Below the pieces are notes generated by a model that worked only from the letters and a program-made list of their open reading frames with translations, made no database searches and was not told where the DNA came from. Source: Capnocytophaga granulosa ATCC 51502 (GTDB lineage Bacteria > Bacteroidota > Bacteroidia > Flavobacteriales > Flavobacteriaceae). From it: a DNA stretch of 64,000 bases. The stretch is from NCBI RefSeq assembly GCF_000411115.1, contig NZ_KE150256.1, positions 186,001-250,000 on the forward strand, given 5' to 3'. Shown here in pieces: positions 7,849-16,117 of this stretch (positions are counted from its first letter, which is position 1; each line of letters begins with the position of its first letter). The position numbers were made by a program, and so were the translations under genes.

Positions 7849-7942
7849 GACCAAAGGCTAACACCAAAAAGCAAAAGGAATGCCCACGCTAAAGGTAGGC
7901 ATTTCCACTTTTACTCTCCCTGGTGTTTTTAAAAATTGGTCG
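7849..7942 (-). other. Structured leader or small palindromic element
   Basis: Nested complementary segments are CGACCAA (7849-7855) with TTGGTCG (7936-7942), ACACCA (7861-7866) with TGGTGT (7921-7926), and GGAATGCC (7877-7884) with GGCATTTCC (7898-7906). GGAATG can alternatively pair with CATTCC at 7817-7822, outside the set, giving two exclusive folds. It lies within the inferred 5' leader of the 1014-aa gene, downstream of the promoter at 8036-8066. It may be a cis-regulatory RNA or an inserted palindrome. The rest of 7728-8186 shows nothing else recognisable. Confidence 0.5.
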
Positions 7943-8035
7943 TTTTCAGAAATCAGGAATTTGTAAAGCGAAACGCTATATGTCGTTTAAGTTATTGTAT
8001 TTTATTTTCTATAATTTTATCTTATTTTTGAGATA

Positions 8036-8066
8036 CAAAAGTACAACTATTTTTGTAAATTTACAA
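8036..8066 (-). promoter_or_regulatory. Promoter for the 1014-aa gene
   Basis: Read on the minus strand, TTG (8066-8064), a 20-bp spacer and TACTTTTG (8043-8036) match the Bacteroidota promoter. Transcription would start near 8029, giving a leader of about 300 nt before the ATG at 7727. Confidence 0.7.
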
Positions 8067-8186
8067 TTTTTAAAAATGAATATTTATGTTTGTCCTTGTT
8101 AAAAAATATAATATCCACAGATACAATACTATAAGGTTTGACACTCTCTGGCTTTCCTTCTCTAAAGCATAGGCATCTACATAAGT

Positions 8187-9398
8187 CTATTGATTAGAGA
8201 ACTGACTGACTATATCATTCAAAAAATCATATATTTGGTAAGTAAGGAGAGCAAAGTAAGGAGGCGTAATTATAACTTCCTCCCCTGCCTTGAGAAAGAA
8301 AATATTTGCAGGTACTTCTGCTTCTCTCCATATAATAAAAGTAGGATCATCTAACAAGAGATTAATATTGTCTTTCTGTACTCCCTCAAGAACTTTTATT
8401 TCCTTGATAGCATCCCAAGAAAGTCTATAGAAGGGAGAAAAAACTGTATCTTGTTCCCCATTTACTTCAAATATAGCTCTAAAAGAAATTGCTTCAGTTG
8501 TGATACAAGTAGAGAAATTAATGATAATTTCTTTATTTTCCGATTGAAAACAATAACTAAATACTACATAAGAAGGAACATAAGGGGCTAAGCAATGCCA
8601 ATCATACAAGCGATTTACTTCTTGTAGGGGCATTGTATTTCCCTGATTATCCTTTAGCTCCCCATCTAAGTTTGTATATAGATTGCTATTTTCTAAGACA
8701 ATATACTTATCAAGATTGTGTTTTTCAATACATTCTTTTATAATGGTTTCCCTTATCTTATTGGTTTCTTCTACATATTCTTGCTTAGGTATAGGTGTGC
8801 TTTTACTACCCCATTCTACAGAAAAATTTTCCTTATTGATAATACTATTGAGAAAGCCTTTTGCATTAAATCTTGAAAAATAAATTGTAGGAACATTCAG
8901 TCTTCTATCTTTGGTATAGAATAATGTCCCATCAGAATTTTTGTATAGCAAAAAAACAGGATCATCCTGCATATTATAAGGATCTCCTTTGCATACTTCA
9001 GTCTCTTCTACCCCTATGAGTTCTTCCCATGTAAAATAATAAAAAGTTCCCCGTTTTACTTCTCGTTCATTTTTATCTATTGCTACTCTAAAAGAAATTG
9101 TTTTTTCTGTTAGGCAAGTAGAAAAATGACAAAAACCAGTCCCTCCATCTTGGTAAGTCACAGATTTCTTTTTATAGAATAGGACATAAGGAATTGTAGT
9201 TGTATCCTGCAAAATATCTTTATGCCATTGGCAGACTCTAACCTCTAATTCTTCAGGGATTAGCTCACCCTTTACATCTTTTAGACTCCCATCTAAGTTG
9301 GTATAAATACAATCATTTTCATCATCCGTCTCCCATCTATTAACATTATAGTTCTTTATATTAGTCCTAATAATTTCTTCCATTGAATAATTCCCCAT
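8187..9398 (-). CDS. Paralogue with two copies of the same unnamed domain
   Basis: The 403-residue protein begins MGNYSMEEIIRTN, nearly identical to the neighbouring 1014-residue protein, and is essentially just the two domain copies, at about residues 28-195 and 235-395. Both copies keep YTNLDG-LKD, FSTCLT or FSTCIT followed by SFR, a W-containing strand, DP-F and a terminal FLN-I motif. It lacks the TPR-like, Ser-rich and TerB-like parts. There is no signal peptide or membrane segment. Same orientation and proximity suggest a tandem duplication of an ancestral gene. Function is unknown. Confidence 0.85.
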   Translation of the reverse strand: MGNYSMEEIIRTNIKNYNVNRWETDDENDCIYTNLDGSLKDVKGELIPEELEVRVCQWHKDILQDTTTIPYVLFYKKKSVTYQDGGTGFCHFSTCLTEKTISFRVAIDKNEREVKRGTFYYFTWEELIGVEETEVCKGDPYNMQDDPVFLLYKNSDGTLFYTKDRRLNVPTIYFSRFNAKGFLNSIINKENFSVEWGSKSTPIPKQEYVEETNKIRETIIKECIEKHNLDKYIVLENSNLYTNLDGELKDNQGNTMPLQEVNRLYDWHCLAPYVPSYVVFSYCFQSENKEIIINFSTCITTEAISFRAIFEVNGEQDTVFSPFYRLSWDAIKEIKVLEGVQKDNINLLLDDPTFIIWREAEVPANIFFLKAGEEVIITPPYFALLTYQIYDFLNDIVSQFSNQ

Positions 9399-9468
9399 TT
9401 TTTCATTTTTTTAGTTGTCAATAATTAGTTATGCAAATCAATTAAAAACTTATATTCCCTATTTCATT

Positions 9469-9560
9469 AAGACACAATAAATTGCGTCTCTACGGATGAC
9501 TATGCTCATCAGAAGTTGTCTTAGCCAGCGTTAGGGTAGAGACGCAATTTATTGCGTCTT
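9469..9560. repeat. 92-bp palindromic repeat element
   Basis: AAGACACAATAAATTGCGTC and then TCTAC at the left end is mirrored by GTAGA then GACGCAATTTATTGCGTCTT at the right, about 25-bp arms with one mismatch, around a 42-bp core. Such GACGCAAT-palindromes occur dispersed in many genomes. It lies upstream of the 403-aa gene and downstream of the MuiA gene. It has no coding capacity. Confidence 0.75.
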
Positions 9561-9592
9561 AGAAAGTTAGCAACTAATATTTTAACTAACCC

Positions 9593-11209
9593 CTAATTCA
9601 CTATCATATCCTTAGGGTATTTTAGCTTATAGCTGATTCGGAAAGTTTTGGTCTCGTTGGGCTTGAGAGAGACCTCCCAAGTGAGGATATGGGTTTCTTC
9701 AGCTACAGAAGCATGAGAACTTTCTAAAAGTTCTACCTCTATACTCTTTTCAATAGAAACTGGATATTGGTCTTTGAGAACAAGATTTACAGGCTCTTTC
9801 TTGTTGTTGCGCAAGATAATATCATAGGTAAATATCTGTTCTTTGTTGGCTGAAATAAATTTCGTCTGAGACTTATCCACTACTTTTTCACGTTTTACAC
9901 TAATCTTCTTGTCATTACCCATGGTTATATTGAGTGTTTCAGTAGTTTGGTTAGGATCTATATAGGTTTTTCCTACATATAAGCCCTCAAAGACAATATT
10001 TGCCTCCCCTGGCAAGAGATTATACTTAGAATAATCCTCTATCGCAGCCACTAGATACACTTCCTTATCCACTCGTGGGGCAGTATAGTACTTATAGGCA
10101 GCTTTGAGCTGTAACTCTTGTAGGGAGATACTATGTACCTTACCATTGGAAAGGATATCGTAAGGCGTATCTATATCAAAGGAAATATTGAGTTGGTTTT
10201 CTGAAAGTGCTGTATAGTGTGCCATAGTGGATTCTTCCATATTAACCTCTTCATCTTTGGCAATTTTCTTTCTAGAGAGGTCAGCCAAAGGAGCCGCATT
10301 AGAGCGCAATTCCATTCTAGCATTACTGAAATCACGAGGACGTCCAGTCTGTACAAACCAAGTTTTCAGTATAGGAAATTGGTTGCTTTTGTTAGGGTTG
10401 CCGCTGGAGAGGGAGAGCTTGATCCCTTTCCAATCTACCCCTGTGTTTTGGGCGATTTGCCCTTTGTAGAGCAGGTGAATAGGCTCGGCGAGCTTTTCTC
10501 CACGTAGTTCATAGGACGGATACCAAGTAGCCTGTGTAGAGATATAGCTCACTTGGAAATCAGCCTTTTGTGCCACAGGCGACATCAGCTGGAGAATAAT
10601 CTTCCCATTGGAGAGATGCTCTTGCTTGGAGAGATTGGTATCCAACTTGGCATTGAGCTTAGTTATGGCAGCTGAGAGTGTTTCTTCCTTTGTCTTGATT
10701 TCATCTATGCTATTGAGCAGCTCTATACGCTTGGAGGTATAGTAGTCCATCACTTTGGGAATATCAGAGAGAGCAATACCATCTAGATGACCTTGTAGGG
10801 CATTATTATCGTCCAAGAAACTAATGGTCTTCTCCTTGGAATAGCGTTCGTTACGACATTTTTTAAGTTGGTTATCTAGGAGGGTCAAGCTATCTTGTAC
10901 CCGCCTGAGGGCAGGAGCGTATCTTTCGGTATCGTATTCCTCCATATATTGGTTGGTAAATTGTGCGGAGAGTACCGTTACGCTGGAGGGCGCCAATACA
11001 CGGATCGTCTCTTCCGAGAGCGTGTTGGCAACATTCTTAATCACCAATTCACTCGTTCCTTTAGGAATATTAGCCGAAGCGGTATGGGTAAGTGCTGCCC
11101 CAGTGAAATAGACTGTTGCCTGCTTTATCTTCGCTTGGGTAAAGGTTGGTTTCTCCTGCGCTATTATAGGCAAGGAAAGGGCTATTACAGCCAAGAATAA
11201 TCTTTTCAT
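9593..11209 (-). CDS. DUF4139 / MuiA-family exported protein
   Basis: The 538-residue protein has a signal peptide (MKRLFLAVIALSLPIIAQ). The DUF4140-type N-terminal beta domain (IKQATVYFTGAALTHTA, residues about 28-44) is followed by a coiled coil (about 105-200). A DUF4139 C-terminal region with TWYPSYELRGE and KNTQ-like segments ends in a beta-sandwich (LTWEVSLKPNETKTFRISYKL). In Rhizobium a member of this family was named MuiA for inhibition of mucoidy; the biochemical role is not known. It has its own unit, upstream of two META-domain genes on the same strand. Confidence 0.85.
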   Translation of the reverse strand: MKRLFLAVIALSLPIIAQEKPTFTQAKIKQATVYFTGAALTHTASANIPKGTSELVIKNVANTLSEETIRVLAPSSVTVLSAQFTNQYMEEYDTERYAPALRRVQDSLTLLDNQLKKCRNERYSKEKTISFLDDNNALQGHLDGIALSDIPKVMDYYTSKRIELLNSIDEIKTKEETLSAAITKLNAKLDTNLSKQEHLSNGKIILQLMSPVAQKADFQVSYISTQATWYPSYELRGEKLAEPIHLLYKGQIAQNTGVDWKGIKLSLSSGNPNKSNQFPILKTWFVQTGRPRDFSNARMELRSNAAPLADLSRKKIAKDEEVNMEESTMAHYTALSENQLNISFDIDTPYDILSNGKVHSISLQELQLKAAYKYYTAPRVDKEVYLVAAIEDYSKYNLLPGEANIVFEGLYVGKTYIDPNQTTETLNITMGNDKKISVKREKVVDKSQTKFISANKEQIFTYDIILRNNKKEPVNLVLKDQYPVSIEKSIEVELLESSHASVAEETHILTWEVSLKPNETKTFRISYKLKYPKDMIVN

Positions 11210-11254
11210 CTGTTATTTTGTTCGTTATCCGCTGTTTAACGGTATTAATCTTTA

Positions 11255-11662
11255 TTATTTTTTAATCATCTTTACGACTTCCTCGCCTTGTTTGTTGAGC
11301 AACGATAGGGAATTTTCCTGTATTTTATAGGTAGCTACTTCTTGTAGGGTTTGGAAGTAAGCATTTTCTATATTATCCGATAGGCAGAGTATTCGAGTAG
11401 CTCCAATTGCTGAAAAGGAAAGTGTCGTAGAGGAGCAACTCTCTAAGGAAGCAAAATAGTTATTACAGCCACTATTACCTGTGATACGATTTTCCTTAAG
11501 ATCTATCTCCAGCGTGGGCAAGGGAATAGAAGTAGCTGGGGCTACTCCTCGTAGTGTCTGTAACGTCCATTCCCCTTGTAATTGTAAGGGTGTATCTGGC
11601 TTCTCTTCTATTTGCTGTGTAGCAGTACAAGAGAATAAAAGTAGTGGTAATAGGTATTTCAT
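11255..11662 (-). CDS. META-domain lipoprotein
   Basis: The 135-residue protein has a lipoprotein signal (LLPLLLFSC, lipid-modified Cys near residue 11) followed by one META/HslJ-type domain. Family features are GEWTLQTLRG near residue 30, the strand ENRITGNSGCNNYFA near residue 57 and a closing YKIQENSLSLLNKQGEEVV. HslJ-type proteins are small heat- or antibiotic-linked envelope proteins of unclear mechanism. It neighbours a second META protein with the same C-terminal LFDKQGE-like end, probably a local duplication. Confidence 0.85.
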   Translation of the reverse strand: MKYLLPLLLFSCTATQQIEEKPDTPLQLQGEWTLQTLRGVAPATSIPLPTLEIDLKENRITGNSGCNNYFASLESCSSTTLSFSAIGATRILCLSDNIENAYFQTLQEVATYKIQENSLSLLNKQGEEVVKMIKK

Positions 11663-11713
11663 AAGTAATCAGTGATGAGTAGTCAGTGGTCAGTTCCCAA
11701 CCACTGACTGTTG

Positions 11714-12187
11714 TTATGGTCTTGTTCCTTTGTCAAGGATTAAGAGCTTCTCTCCTTGTTTGTCAAATAGGTGTAGGTGTTCTCCATCTAACTTATAGGT
11801 GGCTACTTCGCGCAAGGCAGATTGGAAAGCTTCTTGGTATTCTATCTCTGGGCAGTATCTAAGAGTAGAGGCTATCTCTCCGAAAGAAAGCTGCTTATCG
11901 GTAAGGGTCGCTATAGGAGCTGAAAGGAGGTTACAGCTATCACTTCCTGATATAGTTTTTTTATTCAAATCAATATTCAGATAGATACTTTGGGTATTCT
12001 CTATAAGTTTTACTCCCTTGATATAGTCGGCCTTCCACTGTCCATCAAGGGGTGGAATAGGTGCAGGTCGTTCTGCTGAAACAGCAGGTTCGGCTGAGGC
12101 ATCTTGGCTTTTTTGAGAGGTTTGGTTTCCGCAGGCTTGCATCATAATAGCAGCAATAATAAGTAGACCTAATTTCTTTTTATTCAT
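11714..12187 (-). CDS. META-domain lipoprotein
   Basis: The start is placed at MNKKKLGLLII because it gives a clean lipoprotein signal ending in MMQAC; an upstream in-frame ATG adds nine charged residues that would spoil it. The mature protein has an Ala/Pro-rich linker, then a META domain (GQWKADYIKGVKLI, the central GSDSCNLLSAP strand, and YKLDGEHLHLFDKQGEKL). It is about 157 residues long. It is likely a paralogue of the following META gene and probably outer-membrane attached. It is 14 bp from the upstream DUF4298 gene, so the two are likely co-transcribed. Confidence 0.85.
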   Translation of the reverse strand: MNKKKLGLLIIAAIMMQACGNQTSQKSQDASAEPAVSAERPAPIPPLDGQWKADYIKGVKLIENTQSIYLNIDLNKKTISGSDSCNLLSAPIATLTDKQLSFGEIASTLRYCPEIEYQEAFQSALREVATYKLDGEHLHLFDKQGEKLLILDKGTRP

Positions 12188-12201
12188 ATGTTTTTTTAAG
12201 T

Positions 12202-12549
12202 TTATTCTTTCCATTTTTTATCATCAATGGCTTGTATAAGTTCTTTATAGCCATCAGCTAAGTCAAACTCGGTACCTATAGCGCCGAAGATAGCATCTTG
12301 GGTCAGCACCCATTGGGGTACCTCATCGGGTATTTTCCCATCATTGCTGTCAAAATAATCGTCTCGCCATAGGGGGCTATCATAGTAGGTTACCAAGGTT
12401 TTGAAATCGTCCTGTAAGGCCTTCCATTCCTCCAGGAGAGTTTCAGCCTTGGTAAGGGTCTGTTCCACTCGGCTAAGTATCTCACCCATACGGCGAATAT
12501 GTTCGTAACGTTCTTCTGGGTGTTGCTTATAATAAGTTGATAAATCCAT
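12202..12549 (-). CDS. DUF4298 domain protein
   Basis: The 115-residue acidic protein is helical in its first 60 residues (RIRRMGEILSRVEQTL-like heptads). It then has the segment TYYDSPLWRDDYFDSNDG followed by VLTQDAIFGAI, which matches the DUF4298 pattern of a YY-S, acidic cluster and late D-A-I helix. It is cytoplasmic with no known function. It is upstream of, and close to, a META lipoprotein gene. Confidence 0.75.
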   Translation of the reverse strand: MDLSTYYKQHPEERYEHIRRMGEILSRVEQTLTKAETLLEEWKALQDDFKTLVTYYDSPLWRDDYFDSNDGKIPDEVPQWVLTQDAIFGAIGTEFDLADGYKELIQAIDDKKWKE

Positions 12550-12612
12550 GTTTTAATTGTCAATTATCAATTGTTAATTGTTATTCTTCTCTTACAATCC
12601 AATTTTCAGCAG

Positions 12613-12870
12613 CTTAAGTTTCGCAAGCTCTGTAATCAACTGATTCTCAAAACATCCCCCCTACCCCCCCTCAAGGGGGGAGTTAGTAAGTAGTAGAGGT
12701 TCAATAAGTTATAAAAGGGAAATTTTCTAATTTAATAAACAAATTAGACTATTTCAACGCCCTTAAAGCTCCCCCTTTGGAGGGGGGTTGGGGGGAGGTT
12801 TTTACAAATAATTGTTTATCAGTTACTTGCAATTTTAATAGCAACCTAAAAACGACTTGCGAAACTTAAA
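12613..12870. mobile_element. 258-bp MITE with 7-bp target duplication
   Basis: Inverted ends CTTAAGTTTCGCAAG and CTTGCGAAACTTAAA bound a 258-bp non-coding element flanked by the exact direct repeat TCAGCAG (12606-12612 and 12871-12877). Inside, two inverted C-rich/G-rich arms (CCCCCTACCCCCC side and GGGGGGTTGGGGGG side) could form a large hairpin or G-quadruplex. Its ends match the copy at 32849-33105, in the opposite orientation. The right duplication abuts the stop codon of the 72-aa gene. It explains most of the 12550-12877 gap. Confidence 0.85.
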
Positions 12871-12877
12871 TCAGCAG

Positions 12878-13096
12878 TTAGTCTTCAAATCTTGTGGTTT
12901 TATCATCAGGAAAAGCACCAAAGAGATTAAAGAATTCCGTGTCTTCTTTTGCCTTTTTATCTTCTTTATGTGCTGCTCTATCTTCCTCCTTAAGAGATAA
13001 GGTAATCCGCTCAATAAGTTCTAATCGGGCAAACCTACTAAGTCCCTCAAACAAACGAGCATAGGTATTTACTATATTTTGTTCTACAGTTGTCAT
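12878..13096 (-). CDS. Small antitoxin-like protein, no toxin partner
   Basis: The 72-residue protein has a helical N-terminus (ARLELIERITLSLK, residues about 23-36), a charged middle and the end FFNLFGAFPDDKT. The LIERI-SLK helix and a late F-GAF/W-type motif with D-K resemble small antitoxins that pair with PIN toxins in Bacteroidota, but identity is weak. No toxin gene is adjacent; a MITE begins immediately after its stop codon. It could be an orphan or remnant. Family call is tentative. Confidence 0.45.
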   Translation of the reverse strand: MTTVEQNIVNTYARLFEGLSRFARLELIERITLSLKEEDRAAHKEDKKAKEDTEFFNLFGAFPDDKTTRFED

Positions 13097-13119
13097 TAGT
13101 CATTAGTCATTTGTCATTA

Positions 13120-14337
13120 TCACTCGTATCTTAGTGCTGTAATTGGTTCCAAATCAGAGGCTTTGCGGGCTGGATACCAACCAAAGAATACCCCTGTAAT
13201 GGTACAAACCAAAAAGGATAGTACTATAGAGTAAAAAGTGATACTCACAGGCCAGCCGATAAAGGTATTCACTACATAGGTAGCTAAAAGCCCAATCACT
13301 ACTCCTACTACCCCTCCTGTGATGCTAATCAGTACAGACTCTATCAAAAACTGCGCCAAAATATCCTTCCCCTTAGCGCCAATGGCCATGCGCAAACCTA
13401 TCTCCTTGGTACGCTCTTTGACCGATACATACATGATATTCATAATTCCTATCCCTCCTACAATCAGCGAAATACTTGCTATAGCCACAAGGAGTATGGT
13501 AAGCATCTCAGAAGTTGAGGAAAAGGTTGAAATGAGCTCCTGTTGGGAGAATACATTGAAATTATTTTCCTGGTCAGCAGCAATATTATGGGTGCGCTCC
13601 AGTATAGTCTTTACTTGATTAACGGCATTTTCAGCTTGGTCTTCTGTAATTACTGAGGCGACGATAGACTGTAAATAGGTCTGAGCCAAAACACGCTTCT
13701 GTACTGTTGTATAGGGAGCGATGATGATATCGTCTTGGTCTTGACCAAAGTTGCTTTCGCCCTTAGCGGCCAATATCCCTATGATTTTGAAAGGAATATT
13801 CTTAAAACGAATCGTCTGCCCAATAGGTGAATCCCCTTCAGGAAAGAGATTTTTCTGGATCGTACGTCCTATAACTACTACCTTCGATAGGTTGTCTATC
13901 TCATCTTGGCCAAACATAGCGCCTTCCTCCACTGCCCACTCTCGGATAGGGAGATATTCCGTATTGACCCCATAGATAGAAGTTGGCCAGTTATTTGCCC
14001 CTACAATGGCCTGCCCATTACCACTGACCACAGGGGTAATATACTTAAGTAGCGTGGCTTCATTCCTTAGGGCTAAGTAGTCGGTCATCTTGAGTGACTG
14101 CATATCGGTATTGTTGCGTACCCCGCCAAACATACCCGCTCCTGGACGTATATTGAGCATGTTGGTGCCCATTTTGGAGATATTCTCTTTGATGCTCTTC
14201 TTTGAACCCTCTCCTATGGCAAGCATGGTAATTACTGAACCCACCCCGATGATAATCCCCAACATAGTGAGCAAGGTACGGGTCTTGTTCAGCAATATAG
14301 CTCGCCAAGCGATGCGAAATAAATTATTCAAATTCAT
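13120..14337 (-). CDS. ABC transporter permease, MacB/FtsX type
   Basis: The 405-residue protein begins with a short cytoplasmic helix and one membrane span (TLLTMLGIIIGVGSVITMLAIG, residues 20-41). A periplasmic MacB core domain follows (residues about 45-265). Three C-terminal spans of the FtsX domain end at GWYPARKASDLEPITALRYE, the family's closing motif. It would work with a MacB-type ATPase, which is not in this window. Its ATG overlaps the TGA of the upstream cysteine desulfurase (ATGA), so translation is coupled although the functions seem unrelated. Confidence 0.9.
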   Translation of the reverse strand: MNLNNLFRIAWRAILLNKTRTLLTMLGIIIGVGSVITMLAIGEGSKKSIKENISKMGTNMLNIRPGAGMFGGVRNNTDMQSLKMTDYLALRNEATLLKYITPVVSGNGQAIVGANNWPTSIYGVNTEYLPIREWAVEEGAMFGQDEIDNLSKVVVIGRTIQKNLFPEGDSPIGQTIRFKNIPFKIIGILAAKGESNFGQDQDDIIIAPYTTVQKRVLAQTYLQSIVASVITEDQAENAVNQVKTILERTHNIAADQENNFNVFSQQELISTFSSTSEMLTILLVAIASISLIVGGIGIMNIMYVSVKERTKEIGLRMAIGAKGKDILAQFLIESVLISITGGVVGVVIGLLATYVVNTFIGWPVSITFYSIVLSFLVCTITGVFFGWYPARKASDLEPITALRYE

Positions 14338-15491
14338 GCTAAGAATTCTTTGAGTGTTTCTATTACATAATCTACCTCTTCCTTGGTGTTATAGATAGAG
14401 AAAGAAAAGCGTATATGTGCCTCTGGCCACTGCTCTTCGGGGAGTATCGCCCTGAGTACATGGGAACCCTGAGCACTACCACTTTGGCAGGCACTGCCCT
14501 GACTACAAGCAATCCCTCGCATATCCAAAAAAAGCATCAGTACCTCGGTCTTCTTCAGCTCTATCGGAAAAGAAATATTCACTATCGCATAAGAACTTTC
14601 CTGTAAGTTGGCACTCAGGCCATTGAAATGTACTTGAGGAATCTCTTGGGTAATCTGCTGTATGAAATACTTCTTAATCCCCTCCACATAGGCGCGTTCC
14701 TTATCCATATGCTGATAGGCCAAAGAGAAAGCCTCCTCCATACCCACTATATTATGGATACATTCGGTACCTGCACGTCGGCCGCGTTCTTGTTCGCCTC
14801 CAAAGAGTAATGACTTGACATTCACCCCCTTGCGAATAAAAGCAAATCCTACTCCCTTAGGCCCATAGAACTTATGAGCTGAGACCGAAATAAAGTCTAT
14901 CGGAACAGAAGAGAGGTCTATAGGGAAGTGTCCTACCGCTTGTACCGTATCACAGTGAAAATATGCTTTATGCTTCTTGCATATCTCGGCTACCTTGGCC
15001 ACAGGGAGTATATTGCCGATCTCATTATTGACGTACATGAGGGAAACCAGCACTTTCTCATCAGGAAGGAACTGAGAGAGGAGCTTGTTCAAGTCCTCTA
15101 TATCTGGGGTACCACTAGGCTCCAGCTCCACCATGGAGACCTGTATACCATATTCGTTTTCAATAGATTGCACTGTATGCAATACCGCATGATGCTCCGT
15201 AGGGGAAGTGATAATCTGGGTGATGCCCAAGTCTCGTACGGCTCCCTTGAGAATCATATTAATAGCCTCCGTACCGCTAGAGGTAAAGATAATTTCTGAG
15301 GCTGTAACGCCCAATTCCTTAGCTATATTCTTGCGTGCTTTTTCAATAAGTACCTTGCTGGCACGGCCGAAACTATGTATAGAGGACGGATTTCCAAAGC
15401 TGTCAAGCGATGCCATCATTGCCTGCTTGACCTCTTCTCGCATAGGAGTTGTGGCCGCATTGTCAAAATAGACTTTTTTTTCTCCACTCAT
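14334..15491 (-). CDS. Cysteine desulfurase, NifS/IscS class
   Basis: The enzyme removes sulfur from cysteine via PLP and passes it on as a persulfide for Fe-S clusters or thiolated tRNA. The start at MSGEKKVYFDNAATTPM is preferred because family members begin directly before this motif. Visible landmarks are the PLP Lys in SAHKFYGPKG (about residue 207) and the catalytic Cys in the flexible loop QGSACQSG (about residue 335). The loop length suggests the IscS/NifS group rather than SufS. The length of 385 residues is typical. No iscU or suf genes are adjacent. A TACATTTG element at 15510-15517 (minus) is a likely promoter. Confidence 0.92.
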   Translation of the reverse strand: MSGEKKVYFDNAATTPMREEVKQAMMASLDSFGNPSSIHSFGRASKVLIEKARKNIAKELGVTASEIIFTSSGTEAINMILKGAVRDLGITQIITSPTEHHAVLHTVQSIENEYGIQVSMVELEPSGTPDIEDLNKLLSQFLPDEKVLVSLMYVNNEIGNILPVAKVAEICKKHKAYFHCDTVQAVGHFPIDLSSVPIDFISVSAHKFYGPKGVGFAFIRKGVNVKSLLFGGEQERGRRAGTECIHNIVGMEEAFSLAYQHMDKERAYVEGIKKYFIQQITQEIPQVHFNGLSANLQESSYAIVNISFPIELKKTEVLMLFLDMRGIACSQGSACQSGSAQGSHVLRAILPEEQWPEAHIRFSFSIYNTKEEVDYVIETLKEFLA

Positions 15492-15610
15492 GCTGTGATT
15501 TTTTAGGCACAAATGTACGAATTAATTTTTATTACGACGAAAATATTCCCACATCATTTAGAAAAAAATCATTATTTATTTGTACCTTTGCCGCATATTT
15601 TGAAGAAAAC

Positions 15611-16117
15611 ATGCGCACTTATCTCTTATTTATATCCCTCTGTTTAGGGCTACTTATAGGCTGCAATGACGGCGATTATACAGTAGAACGTATCACTTTC
15701 ACTGGTACAGAGGCTCACTCTTGTACCCAAGATACCACCACTACTTTCCTCTATAAGACTCAAGGAAATGAAGCTCTTATCCTACAGTTCAGAGCCAACC
15801 TACTGAAGAACAAGGTAGATTCTATCTCTGGCAACATAGGCAATGGCTATACACTACTATACCGTACCTTTGATAGTGCTCCTACAGCCACCTACTTCTG
15901 TACCTCTCCCCCACAGACAACCCCTAAGGTTACCTCAGAGATACAAGCCCAAGGCGGTACGGTGATTATCACCACCCGCCAGGTGAGAGATACTGTTGCT
16001 GGAACGGTCAAGTACAACCATCTAATTCGTATTCGCGACCTTGTACTCACCAACGAGAATGGTGAGCGATTGGTAGATCAGAATTTTAACTTCGGTACTT
16101 ACCAAACCTCTCGCTAA
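15611..16117 (+). CDS. Hypothetical lipoprotein
   Basis: The start is set at MRTYLLFISLCLGLLIGCN, a clear lipoprotein signal with the modified Cys near residue 18; a longer frame extending upstream would overlap the divergent promoter region. The 168-residue product has a Thr/Ser-rich, beta-type body with no recognised domain. TACCTTTG at 15583-15590 is a plausible -7 element 20 bp before the ATG. Its stop overlaps the stop of the convergent DUF4878 gene by 4 bp. Confidence 0.75.
   Translation: MRTYLLFISLCLGLLIGCNDGDYTVERITFTGTEAHSCTQDTTTTFLYKTQGNEALILQFRANLLKNKVDSISGNIGNGYTLLYRTFDSAPTATYFCTSPPQTTPKVTSEIQAQGGTVIITTRQVRDTVAGTVKYNHLIRIRDLVLTNENGERLVDQNFNFGTYQTSR

Noticed and set aside
7728..7874. 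Extra 49 residues at the N-terminus of the 1014-aa protein
   Set aside because: The paralogue begins at the equivalent of MANYSMEEII, and the upstream part overlaps leader structure.
10217..10507. Plus-strand frames within 10217-10507
   Set aside because: They are shadows of the MuiA/DUF4139 gene, whose signal peptide and domains are clear.
13120..15491. Functional link between cysteine desulfurase and MacB permease
   Set aside because: The ATGA overlap shows coupled translation only; no pathway connects the two.
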